Shown one piece after another: positions 23,642 to 30,944 of a DNA stretch of 35,899 nucleotides (position 1 is the stretch's first letter; each line of letters begins with the position of its first letter). Source of the DNA: Clostridia bacterium (GTDB lineage Bacteria; Bacillota; Clostridia; Christensenellales; Aristaeellaceae). Where the stretch lies: positions 1 to 35,899 of the forward strand of contig JAFVXE010000015.1 of NCBI GenBank assembly GCA_017501255.1, in the 5' to 3' direction. The translations under genes and the position numbers were made by a program. The notes below the pieces were generated by a model. That model searched no databases. It was not told the origin of the DNA and saw nothing but the letters and a program-made list of their open reading frames with translations.

Positions 23642-23670
23642 AGTATAACATTAAAAGTGTCTGCATTCAA
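23642..23670 (-). promoter_or_regulatory. Strong promoter of the BMP gene
   Basis: On the minus strand TTGAAT (23670-23665), 17 bases, TATACT (23647-23642), with TGT before the -10 (extended -10). The leader contains a small CCCC-TGAC-GGGG hairpin. Confidence 0.8.
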
Positions 23671-23754
23671 GCAGGGAGGAAAGAAAAAGCAAAAATGTTG
23701 CCCTTTATCCATCATTTTGTCACAACTGCGCAAAACGGCTGTGGTCTCCTTCGA

Positions 23755-23783
23755 TTGACACCCACAGCCTGCTGTGATACCAT
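23755..23783 (+). promoter_or_regulatory. Sigma-A promoter of the zinc-ribbon gene
   Basis: TTGACA (23755-23760), 17 bases, TACCAT (23778-23783). The leader to the ATG at 23828 is about 38 bases. Confidence 0.7.
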
Positions 23784-23827
23784 CAAACCAGCCAACTGCA
23801 ACCCAAAAACCGAAAGGATGACCCGCC

Positions 23828-24535
23828 ATGACACAGCGTACCTGCCCCCAGTGCAGCCGGGAGATGACCGAAGCCGGAGCCCTGTTCTGCCCCTTTTGCG
23901 GCGCCCGTCTGACCCCCGATACCCGGACGGAGACCCCCACGGGTGCGCAGGCGCTTTTGCAGAAAGCCAGCGAAGCAAGCAATAACCGCAAAAAGCTGGC
24001 GTTTCTCCGCAAAGCCCGGGAGGAATACCCGGATTGTCTGGCGGTGGAGGAGGAATGGCTGTTTCAGGGCAAGCTGCCGGAAAAAGCATCGGCTGTGCTG
24101 GACTTTTCCGGCATCAAAAGCCATCTTCTGCACCTGTACCTGACGCCGGAAGCCTTTTCAGAGGAACGTCAGGCGGCTATGCGAAAGGAATTGTTCGACG
24201 ATCCCCAGCTGCACCGCTGCCTTTCCCTGACGGATGCCCCGGAGGCTTTCCTGTCCCACTATCTGGAGCGGCTGTGCCGGGAGTTTATCCAGATTTTCCT
24301 CTTTGGCAGCAGCGAGTATATGCCCCGGCTGTTGGGCATCCCGCTGGAACGCAACGCCGCCAAGGCGCTGGCCAAGCCTGCTGCCACCGTGCTCTGCGGC
24401 ATTCAGGCGGATGACCGGCTGACCCCTGCCCAGCAGGGCGACCTGACCGCCGCCTTTGAGCGGGCCTATCAGGCGGAATGCGGCGGGGAGATGAGCTGGC
24501 TTCGGCAGGCGGTGGAAGGGATGGGGCAGGCATAG
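23828..24535 (+). CDS. Zinc-ribbon protein of unknown function
   Basis: The protein has 235 residues. An N-terminal zinc ribbon uses Cys6, Cys9, Cys21 and Cys24 (CPQC...CPFCG). The rest looks helical and soluble, with FLRKAREEYPDCLAVEEEWL suggesting a TPR-like start and no membrane segment. AAAGGA lies nine bases before the ATG. It is a single-gene unit between a clear promoter and a terminator. No family beyond the zinc ribbon was recognised, and the ribbon alone does not show DNA binding. Confidence 0.8.
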   Translation: MTQRTCPQCSREMTEAGALFCPFCGARLTPDTRTETPTGAQALLQKASEASNNRKKLAFLRKAREEYPDCLAVEEEWLFQGKLPEKASAVLDFSGIKSHLLHLYLTPEAFSEERQAAMRKELFDDPQLHRCLSLTDAPEAFLSHYLERLCREFIQIFLFGSSEYMPRLLGIPLERNAAKALAKPAATVLCGIQADDRLTPAQQGDLTAAFERAYQAECGGEMSWLRQAVEGMGQA

Positions 24536-24541
24536 AAAGTG

Positions 24542-24611
24542 CCGGGACAGCAGGCGTTCTGATCCCCGGTATGGGCCTGTGTGCAATCTCCCGGGTTCTT
24601 TGTTCTTTGCA
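24542..24611 (+). terminator. Terminator after the zinc-ribbon gene
   Basis: Outer stem CCGGGA (24542-24547) with TCCCGG (24589-24594), with inner CAGGC/GCCTG pairing, followed by GTTCTTTGTTCTTTG. Confidence 0.6.
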
Positions 24612-24650
24612 TAGTACGAGAACGGCAAACCTGAATTTGTAGGTGAGTAT

Positions 24651-25145
24651 ATGAAAAATTTATATATAGTCGGTGGAACAATGGGCGTTGGAAAAACCGC
24701 CGTTTGCCAGCAACTGAAAAGGATTTTGCCGAATAGCGTGTTTCTTGATGGTGACTGGTGTTGGGATGCCGATCCATTCCAAGTAACCGATGAAACAAGA
24801 TCTATGGTGACAGATAATATTTCCTACTTACTCAATAACTTTTTGCATTGCTCTGCATATGAGAATGTGATTTTCTGTTGGGTAATGCACCAGCAATATA
24901 TCATTGATTCTGTCGTAGAAAAATTGGATACACAAAACTGTGATGTGAAATGTATTTCGCTTATTGCTGACGAAGCCAATTTACGCAAGAGATTAACGAA
25001 GGATGTGGAAAGCGGCATTCGTGTTGAGGATGTAATTGAAAGAAGCGTAACAAGAATACCTCTGTATGACACACTCAAAACGGTTAAAATTGACACCAAC
25101 GAAAAGACTGTGGCTATGATTGCCAACGAAATCAAACAGTTGTGA
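24651..25145 (+). CDS. Small P-loop kinase-like ATPase
   Basis: This 164-residue single-domain P-loop protein starts with MKNLYIVGGTMGVGKTAVCQQL (Walker A GTMGVGKT), followed by VFLDGDWCW, a conserved DGD near the substrate site, and a late RKRLTKDVESGIR lid-like arginine segment. The layout is that of small-molecule kinases (shikimate, gluconate or zeta-toxin-like); the substrate is unknown. AGGTGA lies four bases before the ATG. The gene is A+T-rich compared with the zinc-ribbon gene before it, suggesting transfer. No partner antitoxin gene is next to it, so a toxin role is not supported. Confidence 0.75.
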   Translation: MKNLYIVGGTMGVGKTAVCQQLKRILPNSVFLDGDWCWDADPFQVTDETRSMVTDNISYLLNNFLHCSAYENVIFCWVMHQQYIIDSVVEKLDTQNCDVKCISLIADEANLRKRLTKDVESGIRVEDVIERSVTRIPLYDTLKTVKIDTNEKTVAMIANEIKQL

Positions 25146-25568
25146 TGTTGTCAACTTCCAATTTGCCGGGCAGACGAAAAACATATCCTACTACCATCAG
25201 GCGAGGACACAACGCTACACAAGACAACCGTGCATTGCGTTTGTCTTGCCACATAAGCAAACGAGCATCCAGCATCGGATGCTCGTCCAGACTGTTGAAA
25301 AACCCCAGGAGGTATCGGAGGGGCGCAGCCCTCCGATGGTTTTCCGAAACCGGCGGCGTGCATTGCGGCCCAAACCCAACCTTCGGTCGGTTTCGGGCTT
25401 CGGCGCTGCGGAAGCGCTTTGCGCTGTCCTCACGCCTCGGTTCGCTTTGCTCACCCTTCCGGCGGTTTCGGAACCCTTGCGTAGCAAGGGATTCCTAAGC
25501 CGCAGATTCTTCCAAAAGCAGCTTGCAGGAACATTCCTGCATATCTGCCGGCGCTCCTGTGAGAAGCG
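25146..25568. repeat. 423-bp non-coding island rich in palindromes
   Basis: No credible gene is seen. Palindromes are ACGAGCATCC/GGATGCTCGT (25261-25270/25277-25286), ATCGGAGGG/CCCTCCGAT (25314-25322/25329-25337) followed by GGTTTT, CCGAAACCG and CGGTTTCGG (25344-25352/25463-25471) enclosing 110 bp, CCCTTGC/GCAAGGG (25474-25480/25484-25490), and TGCAGGAA/TTCCTGCA (25524-25531/25534-25541). The second could terminate the kinase gene and the last the ABC operon on the minus strand. The block is G+C-rich between two A+T-richer genes. Confidence 0.7.
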
Positions 25569-27287
25569 CTATTGAGAAATCGTAAACAGCGAATAGAAAA
25601 CGCCTTTTTTCGCAACTAATTCAGTAAATGTGCCTGTTTCCACAATGGAACCGTTCTTCATCGTGATAATGCCATCGTATCGTTTCAGCAAAGCTTCATC
25701 CAGAGCGTGAGTAACAACGATCCCTGTAACGCCGTTCAGATCAAGAATAGCATTTGAAACCTGATAGGCGGTTTCGGCATCCAGCGCTGCCGTGGCTTCA
25801 TCCACCAGAAGCACCTGCGTTTTTTTCAGCAAGCTGCGGGCGATGGAAATACGTTGTTTCTCACCGCCGCTGAGTCCGCTGCCGTTTTCACCGCACAGAT
25901 AATCCGCACCCTTTTCCTCCATCAATGCCGACAGACCGGAAAGGCGAATTGCCTCGTCAATCTGCTCCTGTGGGAAATCACGGAACATGGTGATGTTGTC
26001 TTTGATTGTAGCGTTAAACACAAACACATTCTGTTGAATGATGCTTTCCATCTCATAAAGCTGACTGCTGCTGATATCCCGCAGTTCGGTATCATCATAA
26101 AGGATCGCTCCGTCGTAATGCTGATATGCCGCCATCAGCAGATGCAGCAGGGTTGATTTGCCGCTGCCCGAAGCGCCAACAATGGCGTACTTTTTGCCAA
26201 GTTCAAAAGTACAGTTGATATTGGTGAGAACCTGCTTTTCGGGTTCGTAGCCGAAAGAAAGCTCCTTTACGGTGATCTGATGCGCAAGTGCTTTGTGTTC
26301 AGCCTCGCTTTCTTCTCTGATGTTGACAGAAAGGGCATTTGCGATTTTTTCAACCAATGCCTTTGCCGCTTTTCTCTCCGCAATGCAGGTTGGAATGGTG
26401 CCGATGGGATTGAGAACAAAGTTCATCAATTGAACAAAGACCATCGTAGTACCCGCGGTAACACCTGTACCAGATAGCGCAAGACAGGCTCCAAAGAGAA
26501 ACACGCCAAGCTGTGCTGTGATGCCTGCTACAGAGCCGAACAGCTGAACAAGAATACGCATTTTGTGTTTTCCCAGCTGTGCTGCCATAAGCTCCCGTAC
26601 AGTTTCTTTGAAGATGCAGATGATCCGGGATTCAGCCTTGAAGGATTTGATAACAGAGAAACCACCCAGGCTGTCCCGTAACGCAGATGTGTATACTTCA
26701 TTTCTGTCCGAGACCTTCTTTTCTTCCACGGCAATCCTGTTGCCTGTCAGAATGGAAGCGGCCAACGGCAAAAGAGAAAGTCCAATCGCAACCAATGTGA
26801 GCAAGGGGCTGTACCATATCATCAGAACCATTGCCCCGATGAAGGTAAGAGAACTGTCGAGCATGGAGAAAGTGTTCCAAAGGTAGCCTTGTTCTATGGT
26901 CTGAATATCATTTGTAAGCGCCGATAGATAAGTTGAGGTATTTTCGCTTGAAAATGCCGATATGTTTTTCCTTGTGAGTTCGCTAAAAACATATTCTTTA
27001 TACTGAGCGATTCCCCGCGTGATAAATTTCGGCTTGGTGCAGCAGGAAATGAAGTGGGTAACTGCAATTCCACCGATCAGCGCCAATGCGACGGCTGACA
27101 GCTGGAGCAGTGTCAAACCGGTTTCATAGCCACCGATCAAGTCAATCAACTGCTGTATCAGCCACGAAACAAGCAATGCCCCGATGGCTCCAAGCAAGGT
27201 TGTGAACAAGGCAAAAAGAAAGCAAATCACATTTCCCCGATAAAACTGTTTTGTGTATGGATGAATATCCACCTTTGAATGGTTCAT
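25569..27287 (-). CDS. ABC exporter, fused membrane and ATPase domains
   Basis: The protein has 572 residues: six membrane helices within about 18-300, then the nucleotide-binding domain with Walker A GASGSGKST (371-379), Q-loop region IIQQNVFVF, signature LSGGEKQR (472-479), Walker B LLVDEATA and His527. This is a half-size type IV exporter, active as a homodimer. Substrates in the family include peptides, lipids and drugs; none can be assigned. No peptidase domain is present. The ATG at 27287 overlaps the regulator's stop (ATGA) and has GGAGGTG four bases upstream, so expression is tied to the regulator. Confidence 0.9.
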   Translation of the reverse strand: MNHSKVDIHPYTKQFYRGNVICFLFALFTTLLGAIGALLVSWLIQQLIDLIGGYETGLTLLQLSAVALALIGGIAVTHFISCCTKPKFITRGIAQYKEYVFSELTRKNISAFSSENTSTYLSALTNDIQTIEQGYLWNTFSMLDSSLTFIGAMVLMIWYSPLLTLVAIGLSLLPLAASILTGNRIAVEEKKVSDRNEVYTSALRDSLGGFSVIKSFKAESRIICIFKETVRELMAAQLGKHKMRILVQLFGSVAGITAQLGVFLFGACLALSGTGVTAGTTMVFVQLMNFVLNPIGTIPTCIAERKAAKALVEKIANALSVNIREESEAEHKALAHQITVKELSFGYEPEKQVLTNINCTFELGKKYAIVGASGSGKSTLLHLLMAAYQHYDGAILYDDTELRDISSSQLYEMESIIQQNVFVFNATIKDNITMFRDFPQEQIDEAIRLSGLSALMEEKGADYLCGENGSGLSGGEKQRISIARSLLKKTQVLLVDEATAALDAETAYQVSNAILDLNGVTGIVVTHALDEALLKRYDGIITMKNGSIVETGTFTELVAKKGVFYSLFTISQ

Positions 27288-28390
27288 TCCGCACCTCCGC
27301 AGGCGTCTTCCTGGGTGATTTTATCCCAAAACTGAATCAACCGCTTATCTCTGTTTTCTTGCGTGATCTGCTTCACCACCGAGGAAACAGCAGTCTCGCC
27401 AAGAGCGTCATATGCCGTAGCCTTTTCAAAATCACCGACGCAAAATTTCATGTTTCTCATTTGATAGGTGGGCGCTGCGTCGAATGCTTTGGCAATATCA
27501 TAAGCAAGGCGCAAATAGGATTCTGCTTTTTCCTCCTCTCCAAGAAGCAGCGAAAGGTTTGCACACTCGGAACAACAGGACGCAATCACTTTATCAACAT
27601 AAGCAACGGCTTTCTTGTCCACTTTGGCCCCTTGTAGCAAATCCACCAACCAAAGCAGCGCATCTCTGCCTGATGCGTAGTCCTCTTTTTTGATATAGTA
27701 ATTGGCATAAGCCAGCATGGAATGAACCGCCGATACAGCGATGTTTCCAAAGGCTCCCATCATATACGGCTCTGCATCTTCGGGGGCAAAACCGCTGTTT
27801 CCTGTATATGTGAAAGCGATGAGGGCATTATGGACGCCGCCAACATTATATTTTTTGAGAATCTCAAGGCCCTTTTCGTGATTGCCCAGAGCAAGATAGC
27901 ATTGGGCAATCTCCTGCTGTATGACGACCTCACTGATATTGGGATCGCTGTTTTGAGACAAAAGCAAAATGGATTGCTCCAACAGTTCGATACAGCGTAA
28001 CAGCCGTTTTTTGTTGTGCCGTTCAATGCTTGCAACGGCGTATAGTTCACCGGCACGATAGACGATGCGAAAATCGTTGGGATAACGGGTCAACGCTTTT
28101 TCCGCTTCGGTGATTGCTTCATCGTATTTCTTTTCACGCTGTAGTTGATGAACCCTTTCTTCAAGCGCAACCACGCTGCCATTCAGCACCCGGAAACCCA
28201 CAATCACATCAAATGACACCCCGAATAAATCAGCCATCTCCGCAATCAGATTGAGTTCCGGTGTTGCTGCGCCACGTTCCCATTTTGATACGGACGCAGA
28301 AGTAACCCCCAATGCTTCTGCCAACTGTTCCTGTGTCATTGCGTGCTGTTTTCGTAATTTGCTTATGTTCGCAGGAAGTGATAACTTCAT
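27284..28390 (-). CDS. XRE-family regulator with TPR-like sensor domain
   Basis: The protein has 368 residues. The N-terminal XRE helix-turn-helix (1-66) reads ISKLRKQHAMTQEQLAEALGVTSASVSKWERGAATPE. The rest is helical with TPR-like repeats (YDEAITEAEKALTRYPNDFRIVYRAGELY, CYLALGNHEKGLEILKKY). This architecture is like Rgg/PlcR-type regulators, many of which bind secreted peptides. The ATG at 28390 has GGAGGT eight bases upstream; an in-frame ATG at 28420 lacks one. Overlap with the exporter gene suggests it controls that exporter, possibly with a ligand the exporter carries, which is inference. Base composition is A+T-richer than the host average. Confidence 0.85.
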   Translation of the reverse strand: MKLSLPANISKLRKQHAMTQEQLAEALGVTSASVSKWERGAATPELNLIAEMADLFGVSFDVIVGFRVLNGSVVALEERVHQLQREKKYDEAITEAEKALTRYPNDFRIVYRAGELYAVASIERHNKKRLLRCIELLEQSILLLSQNSDPNISEVVIQQEIAQCYLALGNHEKGLEILKKYNVGGVHNALIAFTYTGNSGFAPEDAEPYMMGAFGNIAVSAVHSMLAYANYYIKKEDYASGRDALLWLVDLLQGAKVDKKAVAYVDKVIASCCSECANLSLLLGEEEKAESYLRLAYDIAKAFDAAPTYQMRNMKFCVGDFEKATAYDALGETAVSSVVKQITQENRDKRLIQFWDKITQEDACGGAE

Positions 28391-28532
28391 TTTTCCGTAC
28401 CTCCATTTTTCGCTCTGCATCTATATTGTATCAGAGATTGATGAAAGAAGAAGATATTATTGGTACAGCTGGTTCAGAAATAATGAAACCAACGGTTCGG
28501 TTTTGGTTTTGTGGCAGCGGAGGGAAAATGAA

Positions 28533-28560
28533 AAGGAGGACTGTCTGTGCAGTCCTCCTT
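28533..28560 (-). terminator. Terminator of the degV gene
   Basis: A perfect 11-bp stem AAGGAGGACTG (28533-28543) with CAGTCCTCCTT (28550-28560). On the minus strand TTCATTTTCCC follows. A further palindrome, CCAAAGGGC/GCCCTTTGG (28619-28627/28633-28641), lies between it and the degV stop. The rest of 28391-28685 holds no gene. Confidence 0.7.
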
Positions 28561-28685
28561 CAGAAATCGGTATTCTGTTTCCCTATTACGCCTATGAAAT
28601 GGACGTAATAGCAGGATTCCAAAGGGCTATTGGCCCTTTGGCGGGTTCCAGCGCCCTTGGCCGGGTGCAGGGACGGTTCCCCTGC

Positions 28686-29525
28686 TTACCCCTCAAACCC
28701 CACCAGCAGAGAGCCTTCCTCGGCATAATAGCTGCACAGGCCCAGGTTCTGCCGGATGGTAACCTTCACATCCGGGTACTTTTCCTTGAGGATGTCCGCA
28801 AACTTCTGCGCCATCTCCGGATTGGCGGTGTGGCTCAGGTGGACGGTGCCGCCCTTGAAGCCCAGTTCCTCCATGGAGGTGACCAGCTGCGCCATGGCAC
28901 GCTTTTCGCCACGGCACTTGTGCATGGGCTCCAGGGTACCCTCGTCGCTGGCTTTGCCCACGATGCGGATATTCAGCAGACCCACAGCCGCCGCCACGGC
29001 AGGGCTGACGCGGCCATTCTTGGCAAAGTTGCTCAGGGAGGACAGGGCAAATATCAGGTGCGTCGTTTTCACATACTGCTGAATCTGCTCCACGATTTCC
29101 TCAAAGGGCAGATCCTGCCGGATCAGCTCAGCGTATTTTTCCAGAATCAGGTGCATTTCCGGGCCGGTGGTCAGGCTGTCCAGAATGAACACCTTGGCGC
29201 CCTCGTGCTTTTTCAGATACTGATTGGCAGCCACCTGAGAGGCATTGTAGCAGCCGGACAGATTGCTGGTGATGGTAACGCCCAGCACCTCGTCCGCATC
29301 GCCGAAAGCGTCCAGCCAGTCGCCCACGCTGGGGCAGGCAGTGCCGGACTTGCCCTTGTATTCCTTCAGTTCCTTCAGCATCTTTTGCAGATCCAGATCC
29401 GGGGTATCCACATATTCGGTATCCCCGGCGGCCACCTTCATGGGCACGCAGGCATAGTCGAAGCCTTCAAAGCTCTGCGAATTGATGGAAGAGTCCGCAA
29501 CCAGTTTGATCTTTCTGTTCATCAT
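28686..29525 (-). CDS. DegV-family fatty-acid-binding protein
   Basis: The protein has 279 residues with the DegV/FakB fold. Features are the N-terminal KLVADSSIN, GTACPSVGDW (Ser66 in the TSQPS-like loop that contacts the fatty acid carboxyl group), TSNLSGCYNAS, ILDSLTTGPEM and the C-terminal LGLCSYYAEEGSLLVGFE. FakB proteins present fatty acids to the kinase FakA; no fakA gene is nearby. The first of two adjacent ATG codons (29525) has AAAGGA eight bases upstream. It is divergent from a DUF1836 regulator, with repeated ACAGGT sites in the shared region, which suggests control by that regulator. Confidence 0.9.
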   Translation of the reverse strand: MMNRKIKLVADSSINSQSFEGFDYACVPMKVAAGDTEYVDTPDLDLQKMLKELKEYKGKSGTACPSVGDWLDAFGDADEVLGVTITSNLSGCYNASQVAANQYLKKHEGAKVFILDSLTTGPEMHLILEKYAELIRQDLPFEEIVEQIQQYVKTTHLIFALSSLSNFAKNGRVSPAVAAAVGLLNIRIVGKASDEGTLEPMHKCRGEKRAMAQLVTSMEELGFKGGTVHLSHTANPEMAQKFADILKEKYPDVKVTIRQNLGLCSYYAEEGSLLVGFEG

Positions 29526-29526
29526 G

Positions 29527-29649
29527 ACCTGTTTCCTTTCAAAAACGGCATTGGTACAGGTTTATTCATTGTACATTGTTACTATACCAATAACCTGTCC
29601 GGCTGTCAAGGGTGTGGAAAAATCGTTCACAGGTTATTCAAAAACCTGT
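29527..29649. promoter_or_regulatory. Operator region with five ACAGGT half-sites
   Basis: ACAGGT or its complement ACCTGT occurs at 29527-29532, 29556-29561, 29593-29598, 29629-29634 and 29644-29649. Four share a longer form ACAGGTT(T)ATT or close to it. The last two form an inverted repeat with 8-bp arms, CACAGGTT (29628-29635) and AACCTGTG (29643-29650), just upstream of the DUF1836 gene's -35. The middle one lies in the spacer of the degV promoter. Confidence 0.7.
29581..29609 (-). promoter_or_regulatory. Promoter of degV
   Basis: On the minus strand TTGACA (29609-29604), 17 bases, TATAGT (29586-29581), with TGG ahead of the -10. The spacer contains ACAGGTTATT. Confidence 0.85.
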
Positions 29650-29655
29650 GACGGG

Positions 29656-29684
29656 TTGACAAGCTCTCTGCCAAAGCATATAAT
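29656..29684 (+). promoter_or_regulatory. Consensus promoter of the DUF1836 gene
   Basis: TTGACA (29656-29661), 17 bases, TATAAT (29679-29684): a perfect sigma-A consensus. The expected start point (about 29690-29691) coincides with the ATG at 29691, so the mRNA would be leaderless. Confidence 0.85.
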
Positions 29685-29690
29685 AGGGCT

Positions 29691-30230
29691 ATGAAACAGA
29701 CGATGAAACGGATCATGGCCGAATCCATGAAGCAGTTTTCCCTTCCCCGGTATGAACGGTTGCCCGATATGGGCCTGTATCTGGAGCAGACGGTGAAGTA
29801 TGTCAACCAGTTGCTGGCCCCCCTGGAGTGTGTGGAGCTGACCGGTTCCATGGTGCGCAACTATGTGAAAATGGGTCTGATTGAAAACCCGGTCAAGAAG
29901 CAGTACTACGCCCAGCATATCGCCTACATTACAGCGGTGACGCTGCTCAAGCAGGTGGTGCCGCTGGAGCAGATACTGGCCCTGTTCACCTGCCAGAAAC
30001 AGGTGTACACCACGCAGGTGGCCTATGACTATTTCTGCATGGAGCTGGAAAACGTGCTGGGCTATCGCTTCGGCCTCAAGGATACCATCGACGATATTGG
30101 CGAAACCTCCTCCATCGAGAAGGAAATGCTCCGCAGCGCCATCACAGCGGTATCCCATACCATCTTCCTCAACGCCTGCCTGAGCCGCTTGGCGCAGGCG
30201 CAAACCAATGACGGAAAAACGGAGGGATGA
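29691..30230 (+). CDS. DUF1836 transcriptional regulator
   Basis: The protein has 179 residues. The core fits DUF1836: RYERLPDMGLYLEQTVKYVNQLLAPL, VELTGSMVRNYVKMGLIENPVKKQYYAQHIAYI and TLLKQVVPLEQILALF. The segment around TGSMVRNYVKMGLI resembles a MerR-type helix-turn-helix. Experimental data on this family are sparse. No ribosome binding site precedes the first ATG, which sits at the predicted transcript start; later in-frame ATGs (29703, 29715, 29727) also lack one. It probably controls itself and degV through the ACAGGT sites between them. Confidence 0.8.
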   Translation: MKQTMKRIMAESMKQFSLPRYERLPDMGLYLEQTVKYVNQLLAPLECVELTGSMVRNYVKMGLIENPVKKQYYAQHIAYITAVTLLKQVVPLEQILALFTCQKQVYTTQVAYDYFCMELENVLGYRFGLKDTIDDIGETSSIEKEMLRSAITAVSHTIFLNACLSRLAQAQTNDGKTEG

Positions 30231-30324
30231 TGCGGTAGGCGCTGCCTCCCGTGCTCACCGCTTCAGGATCTTCGTTCCTTAGAAATTCTTTCATTGCGCC
30301 CATTGCATGGGTGCAAAAATGGAT

Positions 30325-30362
30325 AATGGACTGTTGTGCAAGGAATGCAACAGTCCATTTTT
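30325..30362 (+). terminator. Terminator of the DUF1836 gene
   Basis: AATGGACTGTTG (30325-30336) pairs with CAACAGTCCATT (30348-30359), and the stem runs into TTTTT at 30358-30362. Confidence 0.85.
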
Positions 30363-30377
30363 GTATGTATGGTTTTT

Positions 30378-30406
30378 CCTCCGGCGGGCAACCTATCCAC
30401 CGGAGG
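30378..30406 (+). promoter_or_regulatory. Hairpin covering the ribosome binding site of the coat gene
   Basis: CCTCCGG (30378-30384) pairs perfectly with CCGGAGG (30400-30406), and the latter contains the GGAGG of the site GGAGGTGA for the gene at 30418. Unless opened, this stem would block translation. Confidence 0.6.
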
Positions 30407-30417
30407 TGATTTTCAAC

Positions 30418-30591
30418 ATGAGTCCCAAGGAACTGATGTACATCGAGGATGCGCTGAACCACGAGCAGTTTCTGCAATGCCAGTTTCAGCAGGCACAGCA
30501 GGCGCTGCAAAATCCCCAGCTGAAGGCCTGCGTCAGGGAGATGGCCAACAACCACAGCCAGCTGTTCCGGAAGCTGTACCAGCTGGTGTAA
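30418..30591 (+). CDS. Small spore coat-associated protein, partner of CotF
   Basis: This 57-residue helical protein begins MSPKELMYIEDALNHEQFLQ and contains QLKACVREMANNHSQLFRKLYQLV. It resembles the small four-helix-type half proteins found beside CotF in Clostridia. GGAGGTGA lies eight bases before the ATG. The 16-base gap to the CotF gene makes them one operon. Coat assembly is the likely role, probably late in the mother cell; no sigma-E or sigma-K promoter was recognised with confidence. Confidence 0.75.
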   Translation: MSPKELMYIEDALNHEQFLQCQFQQAQQALQNPQLKACVREMANNHSQLFRKLYQLV

Positions 30592-30607
30592 AAGGAGGGC
30601 AAAGCCG

Positions 30608-30853
30608 ATGAACGACAAGGAAATCATGGAGAACCTTCTGCAAACCACCAAGGGCGTATGCGACCTGTATCTGCATGGCGTGATCGAATCCTCCACCCAG
30701 AACGTGCACGCCACCTTTGACGATGCCCTGAGCCAGAACCTGTGTATGCAGAATCAGCTGTACGGCGCCATGTCCCAGCAGGGCTGGTATCCCATGCAGC
30801 AGGCCGAGCAGCAGCAGATCCAGCAGGTACGCAACAAGTTTGCAGGCGCCTGA
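30608..30853 (+). CDS. CotF-family spore coat protein
   Basis: The protein has 81 residues with the CotF/Coat_F pattern: NDKEIMENLLQTTKGVCDLYLHGVIES, then QNQLYGAMSQQGWYPMQQAEQQQIQQ. In CotF proteins the same helical pair ends in the GWY...AEQQQI block. AAAGGAGGG lies about eight bases before the ATG. It forms an operon with the 57-residue partner and ends at a bidirectional terminator. Together with spoIIA this supports a spore-forming host. Confidence 0.88.
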   Translation: MNDKEIMENLLQTTKGVCDLYLHGVIESSTQNVHATFDDALSQNLCMQNQLYGAMSQQGWYPMQQAEQQQIQQVRNKFAGA

Positions 30854-30886
30854 TGGCGGCAGGATTGGCTGAAACAGCATGAACAA

Positions 30887-30928
30887 ACCCCCGGAGCCTC
30901 TCCCCAACGAGAGAACTGCTCCGGGGGT
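30887..30928. terminator. Bidirectional terminator between cotF and the FtsH-like gene
   Basis: A perfect 11-bp stem ACCCCCGGAGC (30887-30897) with GCTCCGGGGGT (30918-30928) is followed by ATCTTCTTT on the plus strand and TTTGTTC on the minus strand. Confidence 0.85.
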
Positions 30929-30944
30929 ATCTTCTTTCAGCCAC

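Noticed and set aside
24651..25145. Zeta-type toxin of a toxin-antitoxin pair
   Set aside because: The P-loop fits, but no small antitoxin gene is adjacent and the motif set does not single out zeta toxins.
30325..30362. tRNA-like or small RNA gene
   Set aside because: The structure is a plain terminator stem running directly into a U-run.
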